64,000 bases of DNA from Saprospiraceae bacterium (lineage in GTDB: Bacteria; Bacteroidota; Bacteroidia; Chitinophagales; Saprospiraceae), in assembly GCA_022842725.1 (NCBI GenBank), contig JALHOZ010000013.1, forward strand, positions 1-64,000, in the 5' to 3' direction. Under the pieces are notes generated by a model, which had not been told where the DNA came from, made no database searches, and saw only the letters and a program-made list of their open reading frames with translations. The translations under genes were made by a program, and so were the position numbers. Below, piece after piece: positions 8,695 through 16,743 of the stretch. Positions within the stretch are counted from its first letter, which is position 1. Every line of letters begins with the position of its first letter.

Positions 8695-10671
8695 ATGGTA
8701 TTTGAGCGCAATAACCTCGAAGACAAAACACTTTTATCTCTGTATAAAGCATTGCTTGAACCCAGGCTCATAGAAGAAAAAATGCTGATTTTACTTAGAC
8801 AGGGCAAGGTCAGTAAATGGTTTTCAGGCATCGGGCAGGAAGCAATTTCGGTAGGTAGTACAATGGCTTTGGAAAATGATGAAAAAATATTTACCATGCA
8901 CCGGAATCTGGGTGTTTTTACTGCCCGAAAAATGCCTCTCACCAGGCTTTTTTGTCAATGGCAAGGAAAAGCTCTGGGATTTACCAAAGGCAGAGACCGT
9001 TCCTTTCATTTCGGGGCACCGGAATATCACATTGTTGGTATGATCAGCCATTTAGGTCCGCAATTGTCCCTGGCAGCAGGTGTAGCTTTGGGGCACAAGT
9101 TGGCTGAACGACCCAAAATTTCATTGGCTTTCACCGGTGAAGGGGGTACGAGTCAGGGAGAATTTCATGAGGCACTGAATACCGCGGCTGTGTGGAAACT
9201 TCCGGTAATTTTTGTTATCGAAAACAATGGTTACGGACTTTCAACACCGGTCAGAGAACAATACGTCTGCGACACCCTGGCAGACAGAGGCAAAGGGTAC
9301 GGCATGAAATCGATCACCATTGATGGTAACAACATCCTTGAAGTGTATCAGACTTTTTCAAAAATTGCGGCTGAAATCCGCGAAAATCCGGAACCATGGT
9401 TGGTAGAATGCCGCACTTTCAGAATGAGAGGACATGAAGAAGCTTCAGGCACCAAATATGTACCTCAGGAACTCATGGATGAATGGGCACAAAAAGACCC
9501 CATTCAGAATTTTGAAAATTATTTAATTGAAAATAATATTTTAGAAGAGTCTAAAAAACAGGAATATATCCTTGAAATTAAAAAAGAAATAGACGTAGCG
9601 TGGCAGGCTGCTGACAATGAACCGGCCATTGTGTCCTCAGAAACTCAGGAATTAGCAGATGTCTACGCACCTTTTGATTATAAACCCGTACAACCTGCTT
9701 CTGAAACGGAGGAAAAACGTTTTGTTGATGCCATAACAGATGGTTTGGATCAGGCCATGTCCAAACACGACAATCTGGTGCTTATGGGGCAGGACATCGC
9801 AGAATACGGAGGTGTTTTTAAAGTTACTCAGGGATTTGTCGAAAAATACGGAAAACACCGGGTTCGTAATACGCCATTATGTGAGAGCGCCATTGTAGGT
9901 ATCGGTTTAGGGCTGAGTATGGAAGGATACAAAGCCATGGTAGAAATGCAATTTGCCGATTTTGTCACATGTGGATTCAACCAGATCGTTAATAATCTGG
10001 CAAAACTACACTACCGATGGGGAGAAAAAGCAGATGTCGTCATAAGAATGCCTTCCGGTGGAAGTGTGGCAGCCGGTCCTTTTCATTCACAAAGCAACGA
10101 AGCATGGTTTACCCATACACCCGGACTAAAAGTAGTCTACCCATCCAATGCTTATGATGCCAAAGGTCTGCTTATTTCGGCTTTTGAAGATCCCAATCCG
10201 GTGATGTATTTTGAACATAAAGCATTATACAGACAGAATGCCACTATGGTGCCAAAAGGATATTATAACGTCCCTATTGGTAAAGCGGCAATCACCCGGG
10301 AAGGAAAGGACGTCAGTATCATTACGTATGGTCTCGGCGTTAATTGGGCATTGGAACTTGCAGAAAAATCGGAATATAACATCGAAATTCTCGATTTGCG
10401 TTCTCTTTTACCTTTGGATTATGATGCCGTCGTAAAAACGGTACAAAAAACAGGAAAAGTACTTGTATTACACGAAGACACGCTTTATGGAGGATTGGGT
10501 GGCGAAATAGCCGCCTATATTTCAGAACATTGTTTTGAGTATCTCGATGCACCGGTTGTTCGCGTGGGTGGATTGGATTCGCCAATTCCTTTTACCAAAG
10601 CCCTGGAAGACAATATTTTTATGCCTAAAAAACGATTGTCTGACTCATTTCATAAATTGATGAACTATTAA
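8695..10671 (+). CDS. Fused alpha/beta E1 component of a 2-oxoacid dehydrogenase (658 aa)
   Basis: Thiamine-diphosphate decarboxylase (E1) of a 2-oxoacid dehydrogenase complex, with alpha and beta halves in one chain, a common Bacteroidota arrangement. The alpha half (about 1-325) has the ThDP motif GEGGTSQGEFHEALNTA ending in IENNGYG, and substrate residues such as FRMRGHEEA. The beta half (about 345-658) begins RFVDAITDGLDQAM and carries MGQDIAEYGGVFKVTQG and the transketolase C-domain ending LHEDTLYGGLGGEIAA. It probably acts on branched-chain oxoacids (2-oxoisovalerate), with pyruvate as the alternative. E2 and E3 are not in the window. It follows fur after 20 nt and precedes the TIM-barrel gene by 45 nt. 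Confidence 0.92.
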   Translation: MVFERNNLEDKTLLSLYKALLEPRLIEEKMLILLRQGKVSKWFSGIGQEAISVGSTMALENDEKIFTMHRNLGVFTARKMPLTRLFCQWQGKALGFTKGRDRSFHFGAPEYHIVGMISHLGPQLSLAAGVALGHKLAERPKISLAFTGEGGTSQGEFHEALNTAAVWKLPVIFVIENNGYGLSTPVREQYVCDTLADRGKGYGMKSITIDGNNILEVYQTFSKIAAEIRENPEPWLVECRTFRMRGHEEASGTKYVPQELMDEWAQKDPIQNFENYLIENNILEESKKQEYILEIKKEIDVAWQAADNEPAIVSSETQELADVYAPFDYKPVQPASETEEKRFVDAITDGLDQAMSKHDNLVLMGQDIAEYGGVFKVTQGFVEKYGKHRVRNTPLCESAIVGIGLGLSMEGYKAMVEMQFADFVTCGFNQIVNNLAKLHYRWGEKADVVIRMPSGGSVAAGPFHSQSNEAWFTHTPGLKVVYPSNAYDAKGLLISAFEDPNPVMYFEHKALYRQNATMVPKGYYNVPIGKAAITREGKDVSIITYGLGVNWALELAEKSEYNIEILDLRSLLPLDYDAVVKTVQKTGKVLVLHEDTLYGGLGGEIAAYISEHCFEYLDAPVVRVGGLDSPIPFTKALEDNIFMPKKRLSDSFHKLMNY

Positions 10672-10716
10672 AATTATCAAGTCAACAATTTACCAACATA
10701 ACAACTCAACAACAAC

Positions 10717-11763
10717 ATGAAAGGTCCGGCTATATTTCTTGCACAGTTTTTGGGTGATGATACACCTTTTAATACTCTGGATAATATTTGTGTTTGGGCC
10801 GCTTCTTTGGGCTACAAAGGCATTCAGATTCCGACATGGGACAAAAAAGTGTTTGACATTGAGATTGCGGCTGAAAGTAAACTTTATTGCGACGAGCTCA
10901 AGGGTAAAGTTTTGGAACACGGACTCGAAATCAGTGAATTAAGCACCCATTTACAAGGACAACTTGTTGCCGTCAATCCTGCTTACGACACCATGTTTGA
11001 TGCATTCGCTCCGGAACAGCTTCATGGCCTTCCCAAAGAAAGACAAAAATGGGCCGTAGACCAGGTAAAAAAAGCCGGTAGTGCCAGCAAACACTTAGGC
11101 CTGAAGGCACATGCCACATTTTCAGGAGCTTTGGCCTGGCATACTGTTTACCCTTGGCCTCAACGTCCCGACGGATTGATAGATATGGCCTTTGAAGAAC
11201 TGGCAAAAAGGTGGAAACCCGTTCTCGACCACTTTGATGATAATGGTGTCGATCTTTGTTATGAAATCCATGCCGGTGAAGACCTGCATGACGGTATTAC
11301 CTTTGAAAGGTTTCTGGAAAAAGTAGATTTTCATCCAAGAGCCAACATGTTGTACGACCCAAGCCATTTTGTTCTGCAACAAATGGATTATCTTGCCATG
11401 ATTGATCATTATCACGAAAGGATTAAAATGTTTCATGTCAAGGATGCAGAATATAATCCAACCGGGAAATCAGGTGTTTACGGCGGCTATCAGGATTGGA
11501 TCGACCGCCCGGGCAGATTCAGATCTCCTGGAGACGGACAGGTGGATTTTACAACCATCTTCAGCAAACTTGCACAATATAATTATACCGGCTGGGCTGT
11601 TCTGGAGTGGGAATGTTGTATCAAGTCTCCGGAACAAGGTGCCAAAGAAGGTGCTCCTTTTATTGAAGCACATATGATCGAAAAAACAACCAAAACATTT
11701 GATGATTTTGCTTCTGGTAACAGAAATGAAAAACAATTAAAGGAAATTTTGGGATTGGATTAG
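10717..11763 (+). CDS. Sugar phosphate isomerase/epimerase-type TIM barrel (348 aa)
   Basis: AP-endonuclease-2-like (xylose-isomerase-like) TIM barrel. The four usual divalent-metal ligands appear in the right order: Glu in CYEIHAGED, Asp/His in YDPSHF, His in FHVKDAE and Glu in AVLEWECC near the end. A long insertion follows FHVKDAE (GVYGGYQDWIDRPGRFRSPG) and is shared by a subfamily often annotated as sugar phosphate isomerase/epimerase; GDGQVDF precedes the last strands, as in inositol/sugar epimerases. Substrate unknown. No signal peptide, so cytoplasmic. It is the last gene of the metG-fur-E1 run and faces the minus-strand dihydroorotase-like gene across 66 bp without a clear terminator. 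Confidence 0.85.
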   Translation: MKGPAIFLAQFLGDDTPFNTLDNICVWAASLGYKGIQIPTWDKKVFDIEIAAESKLYCDELKGKVLEHGLEISELSTHLQGQLVAVNPAYDTMFDAFAPEQLHGLPKERQKWAVDQVKKAGSASKHLGLKAHATFSGALAWHTVYPWPQRPDGLIDMAFEELAKRWKPVLDHFDDNGVDLCYEIHAGEDLHDGITFERFLEKVDFHPRANMLYDPSHFVLQQMDYLAMIDHYHERIKMFHVKDAEYNPTGKSGVYGGYQDWIDRPGRFRSPGDGQVDFTTIFSKLAQYNYTGWAVLEWECCIKSPEQGAKEGAPFIEAHMIEKTTKTFDDFASGNRNEKQLKEILGLD

Positions 11764-11829
11764 TGTATTCTGACAAGGTAAACCGGAATCAGTCAACATC
11801 TTCAAATAAAAGTTATTTTTTGCGACAAA

Positions 11830-13107
11830 CTATTCAGACCGTTCATTAGCCAAAAATACATCTTCCCCGAGGATGCTCGCTACAACAGTTGTCTGAAATG
11901 TTTTTCCCAAAAACGGGTTGTTATTTGATACTGAATATGACTTTTCAAAAACTGATGGGGTGGCCATGTCAAAAAGACACAGGTCTGCAAAAACTCCTTC
12001 CTCAATTGCCGGCATAGGGAGCCCGAATATACTTCCGGGTGCTTCGTTAAATCTGGAAACCAAAAATGCCAGATCCATTTGATTTCCCAAAGTATCTAAG
12101 GTCGCACGAAAAGCAGTTTCTATTCCACCTGCACCACTATCTGCATAAGGAAATTCAACATTTTTTCCATCATCTTCGATAGGAAAATGATTGGATATGA
12201 CAGCATCGATTGTTCCTGAAGTCAATCCTCTTATCAAAGCTTTTTTGTCAGTCTCGGACCTGAGAACCGGTTCGACCTTAAAAGAAACATTAAAATTATC
12301 TACATTTTTTTCATCACAAAGAAGATTCAGGTAAGGAACGGTAACAAAAATATTTTTTTTGTTTTTCTTTTCCTTCACCAGCAGGTCTATTGATTCTTTG
12401 GAAGAAACTGCATGTACCACAAGCTTCGATCCGGAATATTGATGCAATAATATATCCCGTTGTAACATAACCATCTCCGCAATGGTCGGCACTCCTTTCA
12501 TACCCAACATTGTGCTGAGCAAACCTTCATGCATTTGCCCTTTGTTAGCCAGATTTTTATCATTAGGATGATTGATCACAACACCATCAAATGCAGTTAC
12601 ATACTGCAAAGCCCGCAATAACAATCCTGCATTTTGAGTTGGCTTCAGACCATCGGAAAAAGCGACAGCTCCTGCCTTATACATATCGTAATATTCTGCG
12701 ATATCTTCTCCTTTCCCGTCTTTACTTAAGGCACCAATCGGGTATATTTTCAGACCGAGAGCATTCCCTTTTTCTATGAGATAGTGAATGTCAGCCTTAG
12801 TCTGAACGTACGGAAAAGTATTGGGAAAAGGTAAAATAGTGGTGTACCCGCCGGCCCTGGCTGCTTTAGACAAAGCACTTAGGGTTTCTCTGTCTTCTCT
12901 GCCTGGTTCTCCGGTATGAGTACCGATATCTACAAGTCCGGAAGTGCAATATAGTTGTTTACCGGTGATTACCTGAACATTTTGCGGAACGGTAAGTTTG
13001 TGGTGAATTCTGGCAATTTTACCGTTTTGGATGTGGATATCCACCTTTTTTTGGTGATGTCCGGAATTTGACGCTAAGATGGTGGCTTGTTTGATAAAAA
13101 GTTCCAT
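11830..13107 (-). CDS. Dihydroorotase-like amidohydrolase with degenerate metal site (425 aa)
   Basis: Amidohydrolase of the PyrC/AllB class by overall sequence: N-terminal beta domain (IQNGKIARIHHKL), GLVDIGTHTGEPG, ILPFPNT, GAVAFSDG, VINHP, MVMLQRDILL, and a C-terminal metal-independent fold. The HxH of strand 1 (normally DxHvHfReP) is reduced to DIGTHTGEP, so one His is lost. The strand-8 Asp motif (normally TDHAPH) reads VISNHFPIED. Metal-dependent hydrolysis is therefore doubtful. The likely roles are a non-catalytic PyrC'-type partner of aspartate transcarbamoylase or a diverged enzyme. It lies 16 nt after the BatA-type gene in one operon. A second, apparently intact dihydroorotase is at 28152..29498. 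Confidence 0.85.
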   Translation of the reverse strand: MELFIKQATILASNSGHHQKKVDIHIQNGKIARIHHKLTVPQNVQVITGKQLYCTSGLVDIGTHTGEPGREDRETLSALSKAARAGGYTTILPFPNTFPYVQTKADIHYLIEKGNALGLKIYPIGALSKDGKGEDIAEYYDMYKAGAVAFSDGLKPTQNAGLLLRALQYVTAFDGVVINHPNDKNLANKGQMHEGLLSTMLGMKGVPTIAEMVMLQRDILLHQYSGSKLVVHAVSSKESIDLLVKEKKNKKNIFVTVPYLNLLCDEKNVDNFNVSFKVEPVLRSETDKKALIRGLTSGTIDAVISNHFPIEDDGKNVEFPYADSGAGGIETAFRATLDTLGNQMDLAFLVSRFNEAPGSIFGLPMPAIEEGVFADLCLFDMATPSVFEKSYSVSNNNPFLGKTFQTTVVASILGEDVFLANERSE

Positions 13108-13123
13108 AGAATCAGGTGTTAAG

Positions 13124-15151
13124 TCATACTTTCCGCCAAAGTCGGATCAAAAAGGTTTCAACCAATAAAAAGAATAATGTACCCAATAAAAAGTATTTCC
13201 ACAAGGTTATACCTTTATCTTTGATGGCTATACTGTTTGCCATGTCTGCCTGTTCGGATTCTTCCATGACACGAATACCTAAAGGATTTTCTCCCAGATT
13301 TGACACGATATCTCCCGAACTTATCGTTTTCATATTGGATTCGCGTCTGTCGTAATTAAAAGCTACGGTCTCCATTACTTCTTCACCGGACAAAATATCG
13401 TAAAATCCGGCATCTCTGATCTGGTCGCCCACGTCGAGCATCAAACGGTTTCCAAGTACTTTTTGGCCGGGAATAAATTCGTTTTCCCCTTTCATTTTAT
13501 AGACCTGGTCACCTGAAAGTTGTCTGCTTTTTGTTTCTATCACCGTTTTATTCGAAATAGTATAAGAAATGACATTATTTCCTACACCTGAAAGTGCCAT
13601 TTTGTATAACATCGGTACAAATATCTCCGCATTTTTTACCAGATCATTGACTTCCTCAGAAAGCGAGGAAGCGCATAAATACAAAATTCCGTTACCGCTT
13701 TTGTATTTACCCAAATAGGTAGAACCATCTCTGTTGGTCAGAATATTTTCACCCGAAACTCCTCCCCTTATAGAAAACGAAGTCGTCGTTTTAGGCAATT
13801 TGACATTACTTTTGATTTGATTAAACACATCTTTGAAAATAAACTCCTCCGTATTGATACGGGAAACTTCAGAGCTGACGGTCAATTTATTTTGAAAAGT
13901 CGCTGCCTGTACTGACATCAAAAAGGTATTGTAAGCTTCAGGACCAGATTTGGCTGATGGAAACAACACGACTTTTCCGCCCTCTTTTATGTATTTTGCC
14001 AGTTCGCTGGCCAGACCTGAAGAAATAGCGGGAATATCCTGAAGAATTATCAGATTATATTTTGAAAAAGACTGGTATTGAATCTGACTGACGGGTTGAT
14101 TTTGAATACCAAAATACGACAAACCTTCAAAGAGCGCATTCAGATAGGTATTCGGTGCCCCATCATAAATATTGAGCGCGATGATGCTGTCAGGGACATT
14201 GAGTACCAAAAAATATTCATCATCGAACTGAACGGGATAATCTGATATTTTAACAGTAAGTTTGTGTGCGCCCCTGGATTTTAAAACCACCGGAATGGTA
14301 TCTATGGTGCTACTTCCCGGAGCCAGAGAACGAATATTTATGGGTTTTTCCTGGCCGTCCTGCAAAACAGACAAACGGACTTCCTCAGCGGATTGAGGCG
14401 CATGATTGGTGAGTTTGACCAGCAATTTATTTGGTTGCAACATCATAGCCACCTGATTTTCCATCCAGACACTGTCTATAGATACGTTTTGAACCTGATT
14501 GGTCTGCAAAGGAAGAAGGTTGATCTCTGCAAAGGAATCCTTGACAAGCCCGTAATCAAAAATACTCTCCTGAAAATCCGAAATATGGTATATACTTTTA
14601 TTGCCGTTTTCATCTTTCATCAATTGATTTTGTCTGAGAAGAACTTTTGACAAAGGCTGAACCAGAGAGGTTGCCTGAATCTCGTCAATATATGACAAAG
14701 CATCTTCTCTCGATAAAAAACGTTGATGTTTTCCCAATAAATCCTGGGTGATAATCTGAAATTTTGTTTCATCTCCGTAAGAAAGTACAATCTGCCGGGC
14801 TCTGTCTTTGGCATAATCCAAAAGAGGAATATCCTCCTTTGCGGAAGTCATACTATAAGAATTATCTACAAAAACACTGATGAGTTGGTTGCCTTCTTTC
14901 AATGCTTTTCCTGTCGGAATAAAAGGCTGGGCAAATGCAAAAATCAACGCCGCAAAAGCCAGGAGTCTGCTCAAAAGAATGAGTAATTCTTTTAATTTAT
15001 TTCTGTTTGAGGTTTCTTCTTTGATTTCTTTCAAATATTTCACATTTGAAAAATATACTTTTTTAAACCGTTTGAAATAAAATAAATGAATGATGATTGG
15101 TACAGCGAGTGCTGCCAAAGTCCAAAGGAAGTATGGGTATAAAAATTGCAT
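13124..15151 (-). CDS. BatA-type N-terminal double-TM protein with vWA domain (675 aa)
   Basis: Inner-membrane protein. The N-terminus MQFLYPYFLWTLAALAVPIIIHLFYF is the BatA/aerotolerance double-TM domain, with a second TM at about 57-77 (LLILLSRLLAFAALIFAFAQPF). A periplasmic von Willebrand A domain follows, with a near-intact MIDAS (FVDNSYSM, DxSxS type). A middle beta-rich section and a ThuA/GATase-like section (YNLIILQDIPAISSGLASEL, KVVLFPS) come next. A final TM (GITLWKYFLLGTLFFLLVETFLIRLWRKV) closes the protein. Bacteroidota commonly have this gene with the dihydroorotase-like gene, as here. The molecular role is unproven; envelope complex assembly is plausible. A -7 box sits 9-16 nt upstream of the ATG. 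Confidence 0.88.
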   Translation of the reverse strand: MQFLYPYFLWTLAALAVPIIIHLFYFKRFKKVYFSNVKYLKEIKEETSNRNKLKELLILLSRLLAFAALIFAFAQPFIPTGKALKEGNQLISVFVDNSYSMTSAKEDIPLLDYAKDRARQIVLSYGDETKFQIITQDLLGKHQRFLSREDALSYIDEIQATSLVQPLSKVLLRQNQLMKDENGNKSIYHISDFQESIFDYGLVKDSFAEINLLPLQTNQVQNVSIDSVWMENQVAMMLQPNKLLVKLTNHAPQSAEEVRLSVLQDGQEKPINIRSLAPGSSTIDTIPVVLKSRGAHKLTVKISDYPVQFDDEYFLVLNVPDSIIALNIYDGAPNTYLNALFEGLSYFGIQNQPVSQIQYQSFSKYNLIILQDIPAISSGLASELAKYIKEGGKVVLFPSAKSGPEAYNTFLMSVQAATFQNKLTVSSEVSRINTEEFIFKDVFNQIKSNVKLPKTTTSFSIRGGVSGENILTNRDGSTYLGKYKSGNGILYLCASSLSEEVNDLVKNAEIFVPMLYKMALSGVGNNVISYTISNKTVIETKSRQLSGDQVYKMKGENEFIPGQKVLGNRLMLDVGDQIRDAGFYDILSGEEVMETVAFNYDRRESNMKTISSGDIVSNLGENPLGIRVMEESEQADMANSIAIKDKGITLWKYFLLGTLFFLLVETFLIRLWRKV

Positions 15152-15159
15152 TGTGGGTG

Positions 15160-15167
15160 CAAAAATA
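15160..15167 (-). promoter_or_regulatory. -7 box TATTTTTG immediately upstream of the BatA-type gene
   Basis: The plus strand reads CAAAAATA, a perfect minus-strand TAnnTTTG. With usual spacing, transcription would start about 3 nt before the ATG at 15151, making the message nearly leaderless. No convincing -33 TTG at the usual distance. Confidence 0.45.
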
Positions 15168-15482
15168 GGATTAGTTTCCCCATTATTACAGTTTTACATC
15201 TTATAATTTTCATAATAACATGGTTAAAATTTTCATAACATGGTTTGTATCACATGTGAAACCTTGTTTTGAAGTGTTTACAGAAATGAATCGATCAGGT
15301 TTTTTACAAGGAGATATGATGTTTACAACCACCGTTACTGATATCTTAAGTATATTGATTGCGAATAAATTGAGAGGAAGCGATATTTTGCCTGATGATT
15401 TTGTTTTCATTATGGGAATATTCCTATTTTTGTGAAAATTTTTGAAAAACGAATCATTTTAATCCCTTTTAATAAAAATATT
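15168..15482. other. About 315-bp divergent intergenic region
   Basis: Holds the ald promoter (15399-15432). The overlapping small ORFs (15220..15435 plus, 15210..15410 minus) are not supported; the plus one runs through the ald promoter. Nothing else recognised. Confidence 0.5.
15399..15432 (+). promoter_or_regulatory. Promoter of alanine dehydrogenase (-33 TTTTG, -7 TATTTTTG)
   Basis: TTTTG at 15399-15403 and TATTTTTG at 15425-15432 are separated by 21 nt, the spacing expected for the Bacteroidota primary sigma factor. Transcription would begin near 15438, giving a leader of about 45 nt to ATG 15483 and ruling out the ORF-track start at 15432. Confidence 0.7.
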
Positions 15483-16595
15483 ATGATAATAGGAGTTCCT
15501 AAAGAAATCAAACAAAGTGAAAATCGTGTTGCATTAACGCCTGCCGGTGCCCTTGAATTTACAAAAAGAGGTCATACCGTTTATGTTCAATCGACTGCCG
15601 GTGTAGGTTCAGGTTTTGTTGACAGCGAATATGTAGAAGCCGGTGCCCAAATTCTTCCTACCATTGAAGATGTATATGGCATTGCAGAAATGATTATTAA
15701 AGTCAAAGAGCCCATCGAAAAAGAATATTCTTTGGTAAAACCAAATCAATTGTTGTTCACTTATTTCCACTTTGCTTCTTATGAACCACTTACCAAAGCG
15801 ATGATCAACAGCAATGCTGTTTGTCTTGCTTACGAAACGGTTGAAGCGAGTGACAGATCTTTGCCATTATTGGTACCTATGTCTGAAGTAGCAGGTAGAA
15901 TGGCCATTCAACAGGGAGCAAAATATCTTGAAAAACCACAAAAAGGAAGAGGTGTTTTGTTAGGCGGTGTACCCGGTGTTCCTCCTGCCAAAGTGTTGGT
16001 ATTAGGTGGTGGTGTCGTGGGAACACAGGCAGCAAAAATGGCAGCAGGTCTTGGTGCCATGGTTACTATTCTCGATGTGAGTCTGAAAAGACTTCGCTAT
16101 TTGAGTGACGTCATGCCGGCCAATGTAATCACGATGTACTCCAACGAACTTACCATCAGAAGACTCATTAAAAATCACGATCTGATCGTAGGAGCGGTGT
16201 TGATTCCGGGAGCTAAAGCACCGTCATTGATTACCAGAGACATGCTGAAAGAAATGAGATCCGGAACCGTCATCGTTGACGTAGCAGTAGATCAGGGAGG
16301 ATGTATAGAAACATGCAAACCAACCACTCACGACGATCCTGTTTTTATCATTGACGAAGTAGTTCATTATTGTGTGGCCAATATGCCGGGAGCAGTACCT
16401 TACACGTCCACGGTAGCATTGACAAACGCTACCCTGCCCTATGCCCTTCAATTGGCAGAAAAAGGCTGGAAAAAAGCCTGTCAGGACAACCAGGAGCTCA
16501 AAATGGGACTTAATGTGGTAAACGGCAAAGTTGTTTATCAGGGAGTTTCCGAAGCATTTAATCTACCATATACACCGGTTGAAGATGTTTTATAA
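15483..16595 (+). CDS. ald: Alanine dehydrogenase (370 aa)
   Basis: NAD-dependent interconversion of L-alanine with pyruvate and ammonia, cytoplasmic. The N-terminus MIIGVPKEIKQSENRVALTP carries the substrate Arg in NRVALTP. The catalytic His is in LLFTYFHFASYEPL at about residue 95, and catalytic Lys in IKVKEP. The Rossmann NAD site is VLVLGGGVVGTQAAKMAAGLG at about 170-190, followed by an Asp (TILDVS) for ribose binding. The length matches the family. The start at 15483 is chosen from family N-termini and the promoter. In the related transhydrogenase alpha subunit the chain is longer, so Ald is the better call. It ends before a strong terminator. Confidence 0.95.
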   Translation: MIIGVPKEIKQSENRVALTPAGALEFTKRGHTVYVQSTAGVGSGFVDSEYVEAGAQILPTIEDVYGIAEMIIKVKEPIEKEYSLVKPNQLLFTYFHFASYEPLTKAMINSNAVCLAYETVEASDRSLPLLVPMSEVAGRMAIQQGAKYLEKPQKGRGVLLGGVPGVPPAKVLVLGGGVVGTQAAKMAAGLGAMVTILDVSLKRLRYLSDVMPANVITMYSNELTIRRLIKNHDLIVGAVLIPGAKAPSLITRDMLKEMRSGTVIVDVAVDQGGCIETCKPTTHDDPVFIIDEVVHYCVANMPGAVPYTSTVALTNATLPYALQLAEKGWKKACQDNQELKMGLNVVNGKVVYQGVSEAFNLPYTPVEDVL

Positions 16596-16618
16596 ACATT
16601 TTTAATACGTTTGACCAT

Positions 16619-16657
16619 AAAAACGGGTATACTTAATAAGTGTACCCGTTTTTTTTT
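16619..16657 (+). terminator. Rho-independent terminator after ald
   Basis: The stem AACGGGTATAC / GTGTACCCGTT has one G-T pair and a 7-nt loop, and is followed by nine or more T residues. It separates ald from fhs. Confidence 0.85.
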
Positions 16658-16743
16658 GTCTTCCATTCTATTCTGAAAATATTCTCCCTGTCAAAATTTT
16701 TTCGTTTCGGAAAAATAACTCACTTTTGTACAAAATTGTAAAC

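Noticed and set aside
15220-15435. 71-aa plus-strand ORF upstream of ald
   Set aside because: It spans the ald promoter, overlaps an equal-sized minus-strand ORF and has no recognisable sequence pattern.
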